Of a DNA stretch of 64,000 bases, positions 8,691 to 18,110 are shown in pieces; positions within the stretch are counted from its first letter, which is position 1; every line of letters starts with the position of its first letter. The notes beneath the pieces were generated by a model that saw nothing but the letters and a program-made list of their open reading frames with translations, was not told the DNA's origin and ran no database searches. Source of the stretch: Pontibacter pamirensis. Lineage in GTDB: Bacteria; Bacteroidota; Bacteroidia; Cytophagales; Hymenobacteraceae. The stretch lies in assembly GCF_010015475.1 (NCBI RefSeq), contig NZ_SSNI01000024.1, forward strand, positions 1 through 64,000. The letters run 5' to 3'. A program made the translations under genes and the position numbers.

Positions 8691-9515
8691 ATGAATAATA
8701 GCAACGTAGCTATCCTCGGAGCAGGAAACCTCGGAGTCGCAATTGCAGAAGGCCTTGTAAGTAATGGCCAGTTTAAGCCGGAAAATGTTTTTGTAACCAG
8801 AAGAAACACCAAGTCTATACAGTTTCTGAAAGACAAAGGCCTTCAGGTAACAAACAGCAACAGCGAGGCCGTGAAGCAATGCCGTTGGATCATGCTGTGT
8901 GTGCAGCCAGCACAACTCGAAAACGTACTCAACGATATAAAGCCACACCTGAACCTGGAGCAGCACGTACTGCTGAGCGTTATAACGGGGGTGACAATTG
9001 ATAAAATTGTGCTGTCTGTAGGCGATTTCCCAATCGTGCGCAGCATGCCAAACACAGCCATCGCTGTGCAGCAATCCATGACCTGCCTGGCCTTCAACGA
9101 AAGGGCATCGCAGGTGGAGCAGGAAGTAGTGGATATATTCAATTGTTTAGGCGAAACCCTAATCATTGAAGAAGAATTGATGGCCGGGGCCACCGCCCTT
9201 TGCTCCAGTGGCATCGCCTTTAACATGCGCTTTATACGTGCGGCTACGCAGGGCGGAATTCAGCTAGGCCTTGATGCCGAAGATGCCCAGAAGATTGCGG
9301 TGCAGGTAAGTAAAGGCGCCTCTACTTTGCTTGCAGTAAATGAATCACACCCGGAGCAGGAAATAGACAAAGTAACAACTCCTGAAGGTTGTACCATTGC
9401 TGGCCTGAACGAGATGGAACACCAGGGGCTCAGCTCTGCGGTTATCAAAGGTCTTGTTACTTCTTTTGAAAGAATTCAGATCCTGAAAGAACAACGGGAA
9501 AAAGAATCAGCATAA
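8691..9515 (+). CDS. proC: Pyrroline-5-carboxylate reductase
   Basis: Last step of proline synthesis: NAD(P)H-dependent reduction of 1-pyrroline-5-carboxylate to proline in the cytosol. The Rossmann motif ILGAGNLGVAIAEG is at the N-terminus (8-21). VRSMPNTAIAV, GATALCSSGIAF and the C-terminal TTPEGCTIAGLNEME are the family's conserved blocks that build the dimer active site. 274 residues is the normal length. The start is fixed by the Rossmann strand and a GAAGA just before the ATG. A palindromic terminator separates it from proB, so it is likely transcribed on its own although it neighbours its pathway partners. Confidence 0.97.
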   Translation: MNNSNVAILGAGNLGVAIAEGLVSNGQFKPENVFVTRRNTKSIQFLKDKGLQVTNSNSEAVKQCRWIMLCVQPAQLENVLNDIKPHLNLEQHVLLSVITGVTIDKIVLSVGDFPIVRSMPNTAIAVQQSMTCLAFNERASQVEQEVVDIFNCLGETLIIEEELMAGATALCSSGIAFNMRFIRAATQGGIQLGLDAEDAQKIAVQVSKGASTLLAVNESHPEQEIDKVTTPEGCTIAGLNEMEHQGLSSAVIKGLVTSFERIQILKEQREKESA

Positions 9516-9527
9516 TTGATTTTACTT

Positions 9528-9582
9528 GTTGCTGCTCCCAGGCTATAGCACGCGTGCTATAGCCTGGGAGCAGCAACTTTTT
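9528..9582 (+). terminator. Terminator after proC, 50-bp perfect palindrome
   Basis: Arms 9528-9552 and 9553-9577 are exact inverse copies with no spacer, centred on GCACG/CGTGC, and are followed by TTTTT. The T tract marks the plus strand as the terminated direction. Confidence 0.8.
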
Positions 9583-9774
9583 AGTTTAAGGCGGTTTGCT
9601 CTTAAGGCAGTCCCATATCATCTGCAATAACCACTATTTTTTTGCACACAGCTGTTGCAGTCGGATAATAGCGCATGGGTGTGCAGGTCTGCCTAGTATA
9701 GCAGCACAATTGAACAGGGACGGGTATGTGTTCTGTCCGAATAGTATATTTTTAATTAAAACAAACAAATATAA

Positions 9775-10866
9775 ATGGATCATCAAGCGCAGCTTGTTGT
9801 TGTAAAAGTAGGTTCTAACGTACTTACAAAGGACGATGGCTCACCCGACAGAGAACGCATGGCTTCTCTCGTGAAGCAACTTGTTTTTTTAAAGGAACAG
9901 GGACTGCAGGTGGTGTTGGTTTCTTCAGGAGCAGTAGCCTTTGCCAGAAAACACATCACCTTCGAAGAGAAAACAGAATCAGTTGTTAGAAAACAAATTC
10001 TTGCCTCAGTAGGGCAGATAGACATTATACATGCCTACAAGGATCTTTTTCAGAAAGAGGGGCATCAAATCGCCCAGATTGTGGTGACACCGCAGGATTT
10101 CCGCTCCCGGAGGCATTACCTGAACATCAAAGACTGTCTTCTGGGCCTGCTAAACCATGGTATTATCCCGGTTATCAATGAGAACGATGCGGTAGCGGTT
10201 ACGGAACTTATGTTCACAGATAATGATGAGCTTGCCAGCATGACCGCCGCCATGATAGATGCGGATACGCTGATTTTGTTGACGAACGTAGACGGTATCT
10301 ACAAGGGACATCCCGATGACCCTGCTTCACAACTGATTGAGCGGGTAAGCCGCAAAACATCTGGAGTAAGCCGTTATATTGCCTCTTCAAAGTCTGCCTT
10401 CGGCAGAGGCGGGATGCAGAGTAAGATGAAGATGGCAAAAAAAGCGGCTTTTCTAGGTATACATGTTTACATTGCCAACGGTAACCGTGAGGACGTGCTG
10501 CACGACTTCTATCATAACAAATTGAAGGCAACTTACTTTGAGCCCGACTCATCCAAACCAAATCTGCGGAAATGGGTAGCCCACAGTGACAACTACACCA
10601 AAGGTGAAGTACACATCAATGAAGGTGCTAAAGAAGCTTTGTATTCCGATGAAGTAACCAGTTTACTACCCGTAGGTATTGCGTCTGTAACCGGTGATTT
10701 TTCGAAAGGAGACATCATCCGTATCAGAGATGCGCACGGGGAGAAGATAGGGCTCGGTAAAGCGGAGTATAACTCCAGAAAAGCGACAGAGCGGGTAGGA
10801 TTGAACAATCAGAAGCCGCTCATTCATTACAATTACTTATATTTATTTAAATATCATAACGTCTAA
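9775..10866 (+). CDS. proB: Glutamate 5-kinase
   Basis: First step of proline synthesis: phosphorylates glutamate at the gamma-carboxyl with ATP. The N-terminal amino-acid kinase domain (about 1-255) shows VVVKVGSNVLT, VLVSSGAVA, NENDAVAV, DNDELASMTA and the glycine-rich GRGGMQSKM. The C-terminal PUA domain (about 277-355) starts near GEVHINEGAKEAL. 363 residues is close to the 367 of the E. coli enzyme, which is feedback-inhibited by proline. The ATG at 9775 gives the family N-terminus. The stop is 4 bases from the proA start, so the two genes form an operon and the unstable glutamyl phosphate can be passed on. Confidence 0.97.
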   Translation: MDHQAQLVVVKVGSNVLTKDDGSPDRERMASLVKQLVFLKEQGLQVVLVSSGAVAFARKHITFEEKTESVVRKQILASVGQIDIIHAYKDLFQKEGHQIAQIVVTPQDFRSRRHYLNIKDCLLGLLNHGIIPVINENDAVAVTELMFTDNDELASMTAAMIDADTLILLTNVDGIYKGHPDDPASQLIERVSRKTSGVSRYIASSKSAFGRGGMQSKMKMAKKAAFLGIHVYIANGNREDVLHDFYHNKLKATYFEPDSSKPNLRKWVAHSDNYTKGEVHINEGAKEALYSDEVTSLLPVGIASVTGDFSKGDIIRIRDAHGEKIGLGKAEYNSRKATERVGLNNQKPLIHYNYLYLFKYHNV

Positions 10867-10870
10867 AAAT

Positions 10871-12118
10871 ATGGCATTGCAACAGGTTTTCGAAAGTGTA
10901 AAGCAAGCGAGCAGGAAATTGAATCTGCTCTCTGAAGATAAGGTAGAAAAGGTGCTGCAAGACCTTGCCAAAAAGGCCGTTGAAGCCACTGATATTATTC
11001 TGGCAGAAAACCAGAAAGACCTGCAGCGCATGGACGCCGACGACCCAAAATTCGACCGATTGAAACTGACGAGAGAGCGGGTGGAAAGTATAGCCGCTGA
11101 TATACGCAATGTAGCCAGCCTGCCTTCTCCACTTGGTAAGGTGCTGTCTGAGAGGAAGCTGGAGAATGGGCTGGAGCTTAAGAAAGTGTCGGTTCCCTTA
11201 GGCGTTATCGGTGTGATTTATGAAGCCCGGCCAAACGTAACTTTCGATGTTTTCTGCCTGTGCCTCCGCTCAGGAAATGCGCTGCTGCTAAAAGGAGGCA
11301 GTGATGCAAAAGACTCAAACACGGCCATTGTCAAGCTGATACATGAGGTGCTCGAAAGCAATGGCGTAGACAATAACATCGTGCAGCTCCTGCCACCAGA
11401 CCGCGTAGCCACACATGAGATGCTGCATGCAGTGGATTATGTGGACATTATCATTCCACGCGGCAGCCAGGGCTTGATCAACTATGTGCGCGAAAACTCG
11501 AAGGTGCCGGTTATTGAAACAGGAGCCGGTATTGTACATACCTATTTCGATGAATTTGCGGACCTGGATAAGGGAAAGGAGATTATTGTAAACGCTAAAA
11601 CACGAAGAGTGAGTGTGTGCAATGCTCTTGACTGCCTGGTGATTAACAAGAACAGGTTAAATGATTTGGCAGAAATAGGAAAAGGTTTGGCTCAGAAAGA
11701 AGTAGACGTATATGCCGATGCACCTGCTTATGAAGTGCTGAAGGGGAACTACCCGGATGAAAAACTGCATAAGGCAACGGAAGAACATTTTGGAACAGAG
11801 TTTCTGTCCCTTAAAATGTCTGTTAAAACAGTGGCTGGTCTGGATGAGGCCATCGAGCACATTAACAAATACAGCTCACAGCATAGTGAAGCCATCATCT
11901 CTGAAAACGAGGCAAATGTAGAGCACTTCCTGAAAGCTGTGGATGCCGCCGCAGTATACGCCAATGCCTCAACCGCCTTCACCGACGGAGCTCAATTTGG
12001 TCTTGGTGCCGAGATAGGCATCAGTACCCAGAAGCTACACGCCCGCGGCCCAATGGCATTAGACGAGCTAACCAGCTATAAGTGGATTGTGAAAGGAAAC
12101 GGACAGGTAAGGGTTTAA
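10871..12118 (+). CDS. proA: Gamma-glutamyl phosphate reductase (glutamate-5-semialdehyde dehydrogenase)
   Basis: Second step of proline synthesis: NADPH-dependent reduction of glutamyl-5-phosphate to glutamate semialdehyde. It has the aldehyde dehydrogenase superfamily fold. The catalytic Cys is C250 in RRVSVCNALDCL. GVIGVIYEARPNVT and LLKGGSDAKDSN are cofactor-side motifs, and the end has the conserved GLGAEIGISTQKLHARGPM. 415 residues is full length. It follows proB by 4 bases and ends before a hairpin. Confidence 0.97.
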   Translation: MALQQVFESVKQASRKLNLLSEDKVEKVLQDLAKKAVEATDIILAENQKDLQRMDADDPKFDRLKLTRERVESIAADIRNVASLPSPLGKVLSERKLENGLELKKVSVPLGVIGVIYEARPNVTFDVFCLCLRSGNALLLKGGSDAKDSNTAIVKLIHEVLESNGVDNNIVQLLPPDRVATHEMLHAVDYVDIIIPRGSQGLINYVRENSKVPVIETGAGIVHTYFDEFADLDKGKEIIVNAKTRRVSVCNALDCLVINKNRLNDLAEIGKGLAQKEVDVYADAPAYEVLKGNYPDEKLHKATEEHFGTEFLSLKMSVKTVAGLDEAIEHINKYSSQHSEAIISENEANVEHFLKAVDAAAVYANASTAFTDGAQFGLGAEIGISTQKLHARGPMALDELTSYKWIVKGNGQVRV

Positions 12119-12140
12119 ATATAGCCGGAGAACCAGTAAT

Positions 12141-12192
12141 AAACTGCAAGGGCCAACTGTTGTGCTATGGCAGCAGTCGGCCCTTTAGTTTT
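12141..12192 (+). terminator. Terminator after proBA
   Basis: AAGGGCC at 12148-12154 pairs with GGCCCTT at 12179-12185. The outer AAACT/AGTTT bases extend the stem and the inner bases pair imperfectly. It is followed by TTTTT. It ends the proBA operon, and the rest of the roughly 290-base gap before ppk1 holds no gene I can support. Confidence 0.65.
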
Positions 12193-12412
12193 TAAAAGAG
12201 TATCAGGCTGTAGCCGGGCGTGTTTTTCCACAGACGCAGGAAAGCAGAATTCAAAGACGGTTATCAAGCCTTTGGAAGAAAGCACTTTAGATTGAGTGCA
12301 AAAATTTTTGTTGCCACTTTGTACACTTCAGTATCAAATTATAGTTATATTTTGTGGTATGGCAGGATATGGCAGCGTATAGCGCTTCTTTATTCTTTAA
12401 AACGATGGACGC

Positions 12413-14518
12413 ATGCTTATAAATAAGGTTTCTGACCAAATAAAAAGAAGTAAGTACATTAGTCGCGACCTGAGCTGGTTGCGTTTCAATTACCGTGTGC
12501 TGGACCAGGCGCGGGATACCAACAAAAGCTTCTTCGACAGGTTGAAGTTTATGGCTATCACATCCTCCAACCTGGATGAGTTCTTTATGATCCGGGTGGG
12601 TAGTTTGTACAATTATCTCGACTATGGCAAGGAGCGCACCGACTATTCCGGCCTGCGGGAATTGCCATTCCGTAAGAAGCTGCTTGATTATGCCCATCGT
12701 TTCGTCAACGACCAGTACCTGACCTTCAATAATGAGCTGAAACCGATTTTCGAAAAGCATGGCTGCGATATTCTGAAGGTAAGCGAACTGACAGAAATCG
12801 AACAGAAGAAAGCAGACTCTTACTTTAAGAATACTATTTACCCGCTGCTCACGCCCATGGTGTACGACAACTACCATGGCTTTCCGTTGCTGATGAACCA
12901 ACTGCTGACTTTTGGCGTGGTAACCCGCACCACAGAAGAGCTAAAGGCGCAGGATAGGGTAACATTTGTGCAGATACCGCAGAACCTGGCGCGTTTCTAC
13001 GAGATAAACCGCAAGGACAGAATTATCTTTGTGCCGATAGAAGATATTATCCGCTGGAAGATCAAGAAGCTTTTCCGGAATGTAGAGATTGTGTCTGTTA
13101 ACCTGTTCCGCATTACGCGCAACGGCGACTTTACCCTGGAGGAGTCGGATGACTTAGAGGCGGACTTTATACAGGAGATCAAGTCGAAGCTGCGCACACG
13201 CAAAAAGGGACGGGTGGTGCGCCTTGAAGTGGAGCGAAATCCATCGCAGTTCATGATGAAAACCCTGAAAGAGCGCTGGACAATCGATAACGCCAATGTG
13301 TTTACTATAAATTCCCTCCTAGATCTGCGAGGATTGTGGCAGATCATCAACCACCGGCATTTTAAAGATAAAGGCTTTAAGCAACCATCAGCGGTGCAGC
13401 CGCTCAGTCTGCCAAGCGATGGCGTGGATATGTTTGAGTACCTGAAAGAGCACGATGTGTTGCTGCACCACCCTTACAACAGTATGGAGCCAGTTGTGAG
13501 CTTGCTGGAGCGTGCTGCCGAGGACCCGTCGGTGCTGGGAATCAAGCAAACTATCTATCGGCTGGCAGATCAGTCGCGGGTAACGGCAGCGCTGTTGAAA
13601 GCTGCTGAAAACGGGAAGCACGTGTCGGTGCTGTTTGAGGTGAAGGCACGTTTTGACGAGGAGCGAAACTTAAGGGAGGGAGAGCGGCTGGAAAAGGCAG
13701 GCTGCTTCGTGATATATGGCATCAGCAAGTATAAAACACACACTAAAATGCTCATGATCATCCGGAAGGAAGGGGAGAAGGTGACGCGTTATATCCACAT
13801 CGGTAGCGGTAACTACAACGAGCAAACCGCACGCCTCTATACCGATGTGAGCCTGCTTACTACCAATGAAGTATATGCGCACGATGTGTCAGAGTTCTTC
13901 AACGTTATCACGGGCCATTCCAGGCCAAACGAATACAAGTACCTGATGACGTCGCCAAAAGGCATGCGGCATCAGCTGATTGAGCTAATCCGGAATGAAG
14001 CGCGCAATGCAAAAAAAGGCTTAAAGAGCGGCATCGTTATCAAGATTAACTCTCTGGAGGATAAAGAGGTAATTGATGAATTCTACAAGGCCTCTAAAGC
14101 CGGCGTGCCTATCAAACTGATTGTGCGCGGCATCTGCTGCCTTCGTCCTGGCCGCGAGGAACTGAGCGATAACATTACTGTGAAGTCTATTGTGGGAGAG
14201 TATTTAGAGCACTCCCGACTGTACTACTTCCACAACAACGGCGAAACGAAAGTATACAGCGGCAGCGCCGATATAATGGTGCGCAGCTTCGACCGGCGTA
14301 TAGAAGCCCTTTTCCTGATCACTAACGAAGAACTGAAGAAGGAAGTTATCAATATCCTGTATTACAACGTGCAAGACAACCAGAACTCTTACATTATGAG
14401 GGAAGACGGCACATATGTGAAGAGGCGGGTAGGGGCGAACGAAGAAGTAACAGACATTCATAAGCTGTTCTTTAAAAAAGCTATTAGCGAGGTGCAGGAG
14501 GCCGTAGAACTGCTTTAG
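12413..14518 (+). CDS. ppk1: Polyphosphate kinase 1
   Basis: Makes inorganic polyphosphate from ATP, reversibly, usually at the membrane. The order is the N-terminal helical domain (SRDLSWLRFNYRVL near residue 20, then SSNLDEFFMIRVG), the head domain, and two phospholipase-D-like catalytic domains. The autophosphorylated His is H443 in YKTHTKM. IHIGSGNYNEQTARLYTD, LIVRGICCLRPG and YYFHNNGETKVYSGSADIM are the other core motifs. 701 residues is the normal length. The ATG at 12413 is a little upstream of the first conserved block, and no better start exists. It faces the Ppx/GppA gene, so polyphosphate synthesis and breakdown are encoded side by side. Confidence 0.97.
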   Translation: MLINKVSDQIKRSKYISRDLSWLRFNYRVLDQARDTNKSFFDRLKFMAITSSNLDEFFMIRVGSLYNYLDYGKERTDYSGLRELPFRKKLLDYAHRFVNDQYLTFNNELKPIFEKHGCDILKVSELTEIEQKKADSYFKNTIYPLLTPMVYDNYHGFPLLMNQLLTFGVVTRTTEELKAQDRVTFVQIPQNLARFYEINRKDRIIFVPIEDIIRWKIKKLFRNVEIVSVNLFRITRNGDFTLEESDDLEADFIQEIKSKLRTRKKGRVVRLEVERNPSQFMMKTLKERWTIDNANVFTINSLLDLRGLWQIINHRHFKDKGFKQPSAVQPLSLPSDGVDMFEYLKEHDVLLHHPYNSMEPVVSLLERAAEDPSVLGIKQTIYRLADQSRVTAALLKAAENGKHVSVLFEVKARFDEERNLREGERLEKAGCFVIYGISKYKTHTKMLMIIRKEGEKVTRYIHIGSGNYNEQTARLYTDVSLLTTNEVYAHDVSEFFNVITGHSRPNEYKYLMTSPKGMRHQLIELIRNEARNAKKGLKSGIVIKINSLEDKEVIDEFYKASKAGVPIKLIVRGICCLRPGREELSDNITVKSIVGEYLEHSRLYYFHNNGETKVYSGSADIMVRSFDRRIEALFLITNEELKKEVINILYYNVQDNQNSYIMREDGTYVKRRVGANEEVTDIHKLFFKKAISEVQEAVELL

Positions 14519-14554
14519 TCATTTATCAGGTATATTATCAACACAAGTGAAAAT

Positions 14555-14601
14555 AAGCGCGGCTGCAGTTATCTCTCTGAGAAAAGACTGCAGCCGCGCT
14601 T
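14555..14601. terminator. Terminator between ppk1 and ppx
   Basis: A perfect 15-bp stem (14555-14569 with 14587-14601) around a 17-base loop, GC-rich, flanked by TTTT on the right and an A-rich run on the left. It lies between converging genes and can work in both directions. Confidence 0.75.
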
Positions 14602-14677
14602 TTTGATGGATAAGGATATGTATATTAGTTACACCTTATGAATGTAAACTGCTAGCTGATAATTGATAGGTGGTACC

Positions 14678-15577
14678 TCAGTTGATTTTCTCAATAACAA
14701 AGGGCTCCGGGTGGTAACGCTCGTAGAGGGCGTGCAACATGCCGTCTTTCAGGCCAACGGCAGGTACGAGCATTGTTTCCAGCTTAGCCCATTTCATCGC
14801 GGACAAGTAAATTTCAGATGCTGGTACGATTACGTCAGCACGGTCAGGGTTTAGAAGCAGGTTTGTAATGCGCTCCTGCATGGGCATGGAACTAATGTGT
14901 GCCGCAACTTCTTCAATTTGTTTCCGGAAAATAGCCTTGCCGGGCGTTTTACCTGCAATTTCAAATATCTTATTGATGTTACCGCCTGTGCCGATAGCAC
15001 GGGACAAATGGTACTTCTTAGAGTTTGTCTCAATCCAATGGCGCATCTGGTTCCACAGTTCCATGGATTCGTCGCCTTGCATGTGGCGGATAGAGCCTTG
15101 TTCAAATGACTGACATGCTTTCTTCTCCTTGTTCACATAGATGTTAAATTCTGTGCTTCCGCCGCCCACATCAATGTGCAGATAATTGCGCTCATCCAGA
15201 AAGTTGAAGATGACTTTATTGATCAGGTCAGCTTCTCTTTCTCCGTCAATCACCTGTATTTCCATGTCTACTTCTTCCTTTACCCGCTTCATTATTTCGG
15301 GCGCATTTACTGCGGAGCGCATGGCAGAGGTGGCACAAATCATGTAGTGGTCTACGTCGTGCACATCCAACAGCAGTTGGAAGGCTTTCAGAAGCTTTAC
15401 AAATTTCTCTATTTTATTTTGAGGGATATAGCCGGAGTTGAACACGTCCTCGCCAAAGCGGATGGCATACCGCACGTACTCCACCTTTTTAAAAAATACA
15501 TGACCGTTCTGGTTCAGCACACTGGAGATCTGGCATCTCACTGCATTCGAACCGATATCTATGGCTGCTAACTTCAA
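14678..15577 (-). CDS. Ppx/GppA family phosphatase (exopolyphosphatase)
   Basis: Releases phosphate from polyphosphate ends or from pppGpp; the family cannot be split by sequence alone. It has the actin-like ATPase fold with the first phosphate loop at DIGSNA (7-12) and the second at DVGGGSTEF. The catalytic Glu region is CATSAMR. GTGGNINK follows. 299 residues match the short bacterial form without the C-terminal HD domain, which is typical of Bacteroidota. It converges with ppk1, which supports a polyphosphate role. The M23 lipoprotein gene lies 157 bases upstream on the same strand. Confidence 0.9.
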   Translation of the reverse strand: MKLAAIDIGSNAVRCQISSVLNQNGHVFFKKVEYVRYAIRFGEDVFNSGYIPQNKIEKFVKLLKAFQLLLDVHDVDHYMICATSAMRSAVNAPEIMKRVKEEVDMEIQVIDGEREADLINKVIFNFLDERNYLHIDVGGGSTEFNIYVNKEKKACQSFEQGSIRHMQGDESMELWNQMRHWIETNSKKYHLSRAIGTGGNINKIFEIAGKTPGKAIFRKQIEEVAAHISSMPMQERITNLLLNPDRADVIVPASEIYLSAMKWAKLETMLVPAVGLKDGMLHALYERYHPEPFVIEKIN

Positions 15578-15734
15578 AGGCTTGTCTGTTTATGTTTTCA
15601 ATAGGGTAAATATAAGCAGAAAATATTTTTATGGCAGGCCCCGAGGGAAACTGCATGGCCTCCGAACCGAAAATAGCGGCTCCCAAAGGAGCGACTATAG
15701 ACTATAGCAGGAAAGGACTAAATAAATGGAAGGC

Positions 15735-17105
15735 TTAGCGCAAGCTTACATCGCCTTCGGTATTAATCCAGCCGAGTAGACCATCGTCGTTCCGGACCAG
15801 CTGGAACCCATTGTAGTTGCCCAACACGGCCACATTGTTTCCGGGTTTTAAGCTGTCTTTCGCAGCAGCCAAAGGGTGTGCCTCATCCAGCAGGTCAGTC
15901 TCAGCGGAAATCTTCTCGTAACGGACAGGCTTGGTGGTAGCTTCGACTAAACTGCCTGCAATATAAGCTTCGGTACCATTGGGTAAAGCAATACGGTACC
16001 ATGTATCTACGCCACCCATTACCTGCAAGGGGGTGTGTTGTGGCAGTGTGGCATAAACCGTCGATTTTATAGTTGGCTGCAGCCTGATATTCGCTGACTT
16101 TGCCGATATACGTACCCAATTGCCCACCAGCGATGCATCGATCCTTACATCAGGCAATTTCTGGTTTGACTCGTACAGGTAAGGAAATGGGTTTGTGGCG
16201 CCGCGTCCGAAGCGGTATATGCCAAAGTGCAGGTGTGGGTTTGTGGTGATGGCATTGCCTGTATTGCCAATAAAACCCAGTGTGTCGCCTATCTGCACCC
16301 GCTGCCCGGCTGCAACCGCCTGGCTGTCAAGGTGGGCATAGTATAAGCTCTGCCTGCGTTTTACGTCTGTAAGCCACACTACCTTTCCGCCCCGTGGCGT
16401 TACGCTTACTTTTGATACTACGCCTTCAGTGGAGGCAATAGCGGGCGTGCCCCGCTTCGCAAATACATCAACGCCCTCGTGCAGACGAACGCCTCCGTCG
16501 CGCGGGTCGCCCCAGATGCTGGCGATGTTACGGCTGGTTTTGCCTTGCACCGGGAAAGCCAGGGTAGGTTCTGCCTGAATCGTTACCGTGTACTGGCCAC
16601 TGCGCAGCAGCTCTGGCTGTACACGCAAAATATGCTGCTGGTCTTCGTCTACTTCGTAGCTTATCGATGTAGAGGCGGTATCAGCGGAGGCTACGCGGTG
16701 AGCCTCCGCTGAAGGTATGGCGGGTGCCTCAAACAAATCCATAAATACCTGTGCCTGCTCCCTTGCTTTCATTTCAAGGTTCACTACAAGGCGCTCTCCC
16801 CGTTTTGCAGCTATCCTGTACCCGAGGGCTTTGGGTTTCTCCGCAGAAAAGTAACCTGTTTCTTTAAAAGGGAGCGTCACAGTGATTGAATCCCTTAAGG
16901 CTTGTTGCCCCGCCTGCAGCCACTCCTGCCCTAAAGCTGTCTCGTCTAGTTTAGCATCTTTCAATTTGGCTGCATACTTCTCATAGGGTGTCTGTTCTTT
17001 GCTGAACACGCCTCGCAAGGTTTGCTTGCCGCTACAGCCGGCGAGCAGTAGTCCCATGAAAATGTAAAATATATAACTATGATAATTTATATTATCTGAT
17101 CTCAT
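15735..17105 (-). CDS. M23 family metallopeptidase lipoprotein with SH3-like repeats
   Basis: Predicted peptidoglycan endopeptidase, or a catalytically intact LytM protein, in the envelope. Residues 1-24 form a lipoprotein signal with lipobox LLAGC (Cys24). A region of about 150 residues of unknown fold precedes the M23 domain, where HEGVDVFAKRGTP (near residue 208) and NPHLHFGIYR (near 294) supply the zinc ligands. Two SH3-like segments follow, one with ANIRLQPTIKSTVYATLP and a last one with GNNVAVLGNYNGFQLVR, probably for wall binding. Start: the ATG leads directly into the signal. It is divergent from the L,D-transpeptidase gene with 165 bases between them, suggesting a shared cell-wall role. 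Confidence 0.9.
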   Translation of the reverse strand: MRSDNINYHSYIFYIFMGLLLAGCSGKQTLRGVFSKEQTPYEKYAAKLKDAKLDETALGQEWLQAGQQALRDSITVTLPFKETGYFSAEKPKALGYRIAAKRGERLVVNLEMKAREQAQVFMDLFEAPAIPSAEAHRVASADTASTSISYEVDEDQQHILRVQPELLRSGQYTVTIQAEPTLAFPVQGKTSRNIASIWGDPRDGGVRLHEGVDVFAKRGTPAIASTEGVVSKVSVTPRGGKVVWLTDVKRRQSLYYAHLDSQAVAAGQRVQIGDTLGFIGNTGNAITTNPHLHFGIYRFGRGATNPFPYLYESNQKLPDVRIDASLVGNWVRISAKSANIRLQPTIKSTVYATLPQHTPLQVMGGVDTWYRIALPNGTEAYIAGSLVEATTKPVRYEKISAETDLLDEAHPLAAAKDSLKPGNNVAVLGNYNGFQLVRNDDGLLGWINTEGDVSLR

Positions 17106-17270
17106 TGTTCTCTTCAGGATAGGTGTTGCTGTTATAACAGCTTCAGAGTCATAAATGATGCCTTTTACCGGAAAATATTGATAAGCTGGGGACTAATGCT
17201 AAGGGATGATTTTAGTGTGAACTAACCGAAGGTGCTGCAATACGTACAAAGAAGGTGAACCAAAGAAGAG

Positions 17271-18110
17271 ATGGAGATGAAAATACATTCTTGGAGATAT
17301 ACCCGACGTAAAATGGCTCGGGGGCTTTTACCGCTGTTTGCACCCTTGGTGCTAGTACCGTTTGCAACTCCTGTGAACAAGGGATCTGCTATGTCCAAGC
17401 CGGATCAAAAGAAGATCAGAGACAGAGTCACCAACTATAAATTGATGCGGTTTAACCAGGTATCATACAATCTGTATAGCTACATGGACCTTCAGGAAAC
17501 AGGGTTGAAGTTTGAGGTGTTTGATAAGGCACTGACAGGCTATTACAATATGAAGCGTAATCAGAAAATCTCTGATAAACCCATCATCACCATCATAGAT
17601 TTTACAAAATCGTCGAACGAGAAAAGGCTGTGGGTAGTGGATGTGGAGAAGAAGGAATTACTTATTAACACCTACGTATCCCATGGCCGCAACTCCGGGG
17701 AAGAATTTGCGGAGCATTTCTCAAACGAGAATGAATCCTTTATGAGCAGTATCGGCTTTTATGTGACCGATGAAACATACCAGGGCAAGCACGGCCTTTC
17801 GCTGAAACTGGAGGGGTTGGACGAGGGGTTCAACACCAATGCAAAAGACCGGTGCATAGTAATGCATGGCGCTGAGTACGCCACAGAAGACTTTATAAAA
17901 CAGGCAGGCCGCCTAGGACGCAGTTTAGGTTGCCCTGCCGTGCCGATGGAGCAGCACGATGAAATAATCAAAACGGTAATGGGCGGTACCGCATTGTATG
18001 CGCATGCCGCGCATGATGCCTATACCTCCCAATACCTCGACCACATGACAGCAATGGCGGAGTTAGTAAATGAAAACAAAAAGGACATACCGGTTCCGGC
18101 TAAATCTTAA
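17271..18110 (+). CDS. Murein L,D-transpeptidase catalytic domain protein (YkuD_2 type)
   Basis: Predicted periplasmic or secreted enzyme that forms or remodels peptide bonds in peptidoglycan with a catalytic Cys. An N-terminal hydrophobic segment (about 17-33) after basic residues looks like a signal peptide or anchor. The catalytic region shows H199 in VMHGAEYA and C221 in RSLGCPAVP, the His and Cys of L,D-transpeptidases. Spacing and flanks fit the YkuD_2 family. GAAGAG precedes the ATG at 17271, and an alternative ATG lies two codons in. 279 residues. It ends in a 4-base tail overlap with the converging redoxin gene. Confidence 0.88.
   Translation: MEMKIHSWRYTRRKMARGLLPLFAPLVLVPFATPVNKGSAMSKPDQKKIRDRVTNYKLMRFNQVSYNLYSYMDLQETGLKFEVFDKALTGYYNMKRNQKISDKPIITIIDFTKSSNEKRLWVVDVEKKELLINTYVSHGRNSGEEFAEHFSNENESFMSSIGFYVTDETYQGKHGLSLKLEGLDEGFNTNAKDRCIVMHGAEYATEDFIKQAGRLGRSLGCPAVPMEQHDEIIKTVMGGTALYAHAAHDAYTSQYLDHMTAMAELVNENKKDIPVPAKS

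Noticed and set aside
9596..9805. 69-codon frame between proC and proB
   Set aside because: It runs into the proB start in another frame and shows no family features; this is the proB upstream region.
12220..12426. 68-codon plus-strand frame just before ppk1
   Set aside because: Overlaps the ppk1 start, composition is like the intergenic DNA, no family match.
12287..12901. 204-codon minus-strand frame overlapping the ppk1 start
   Set aside because: The Ppk1 N-terminal domain on the plus strand is conserved here and the antisense frame is not protein-like.
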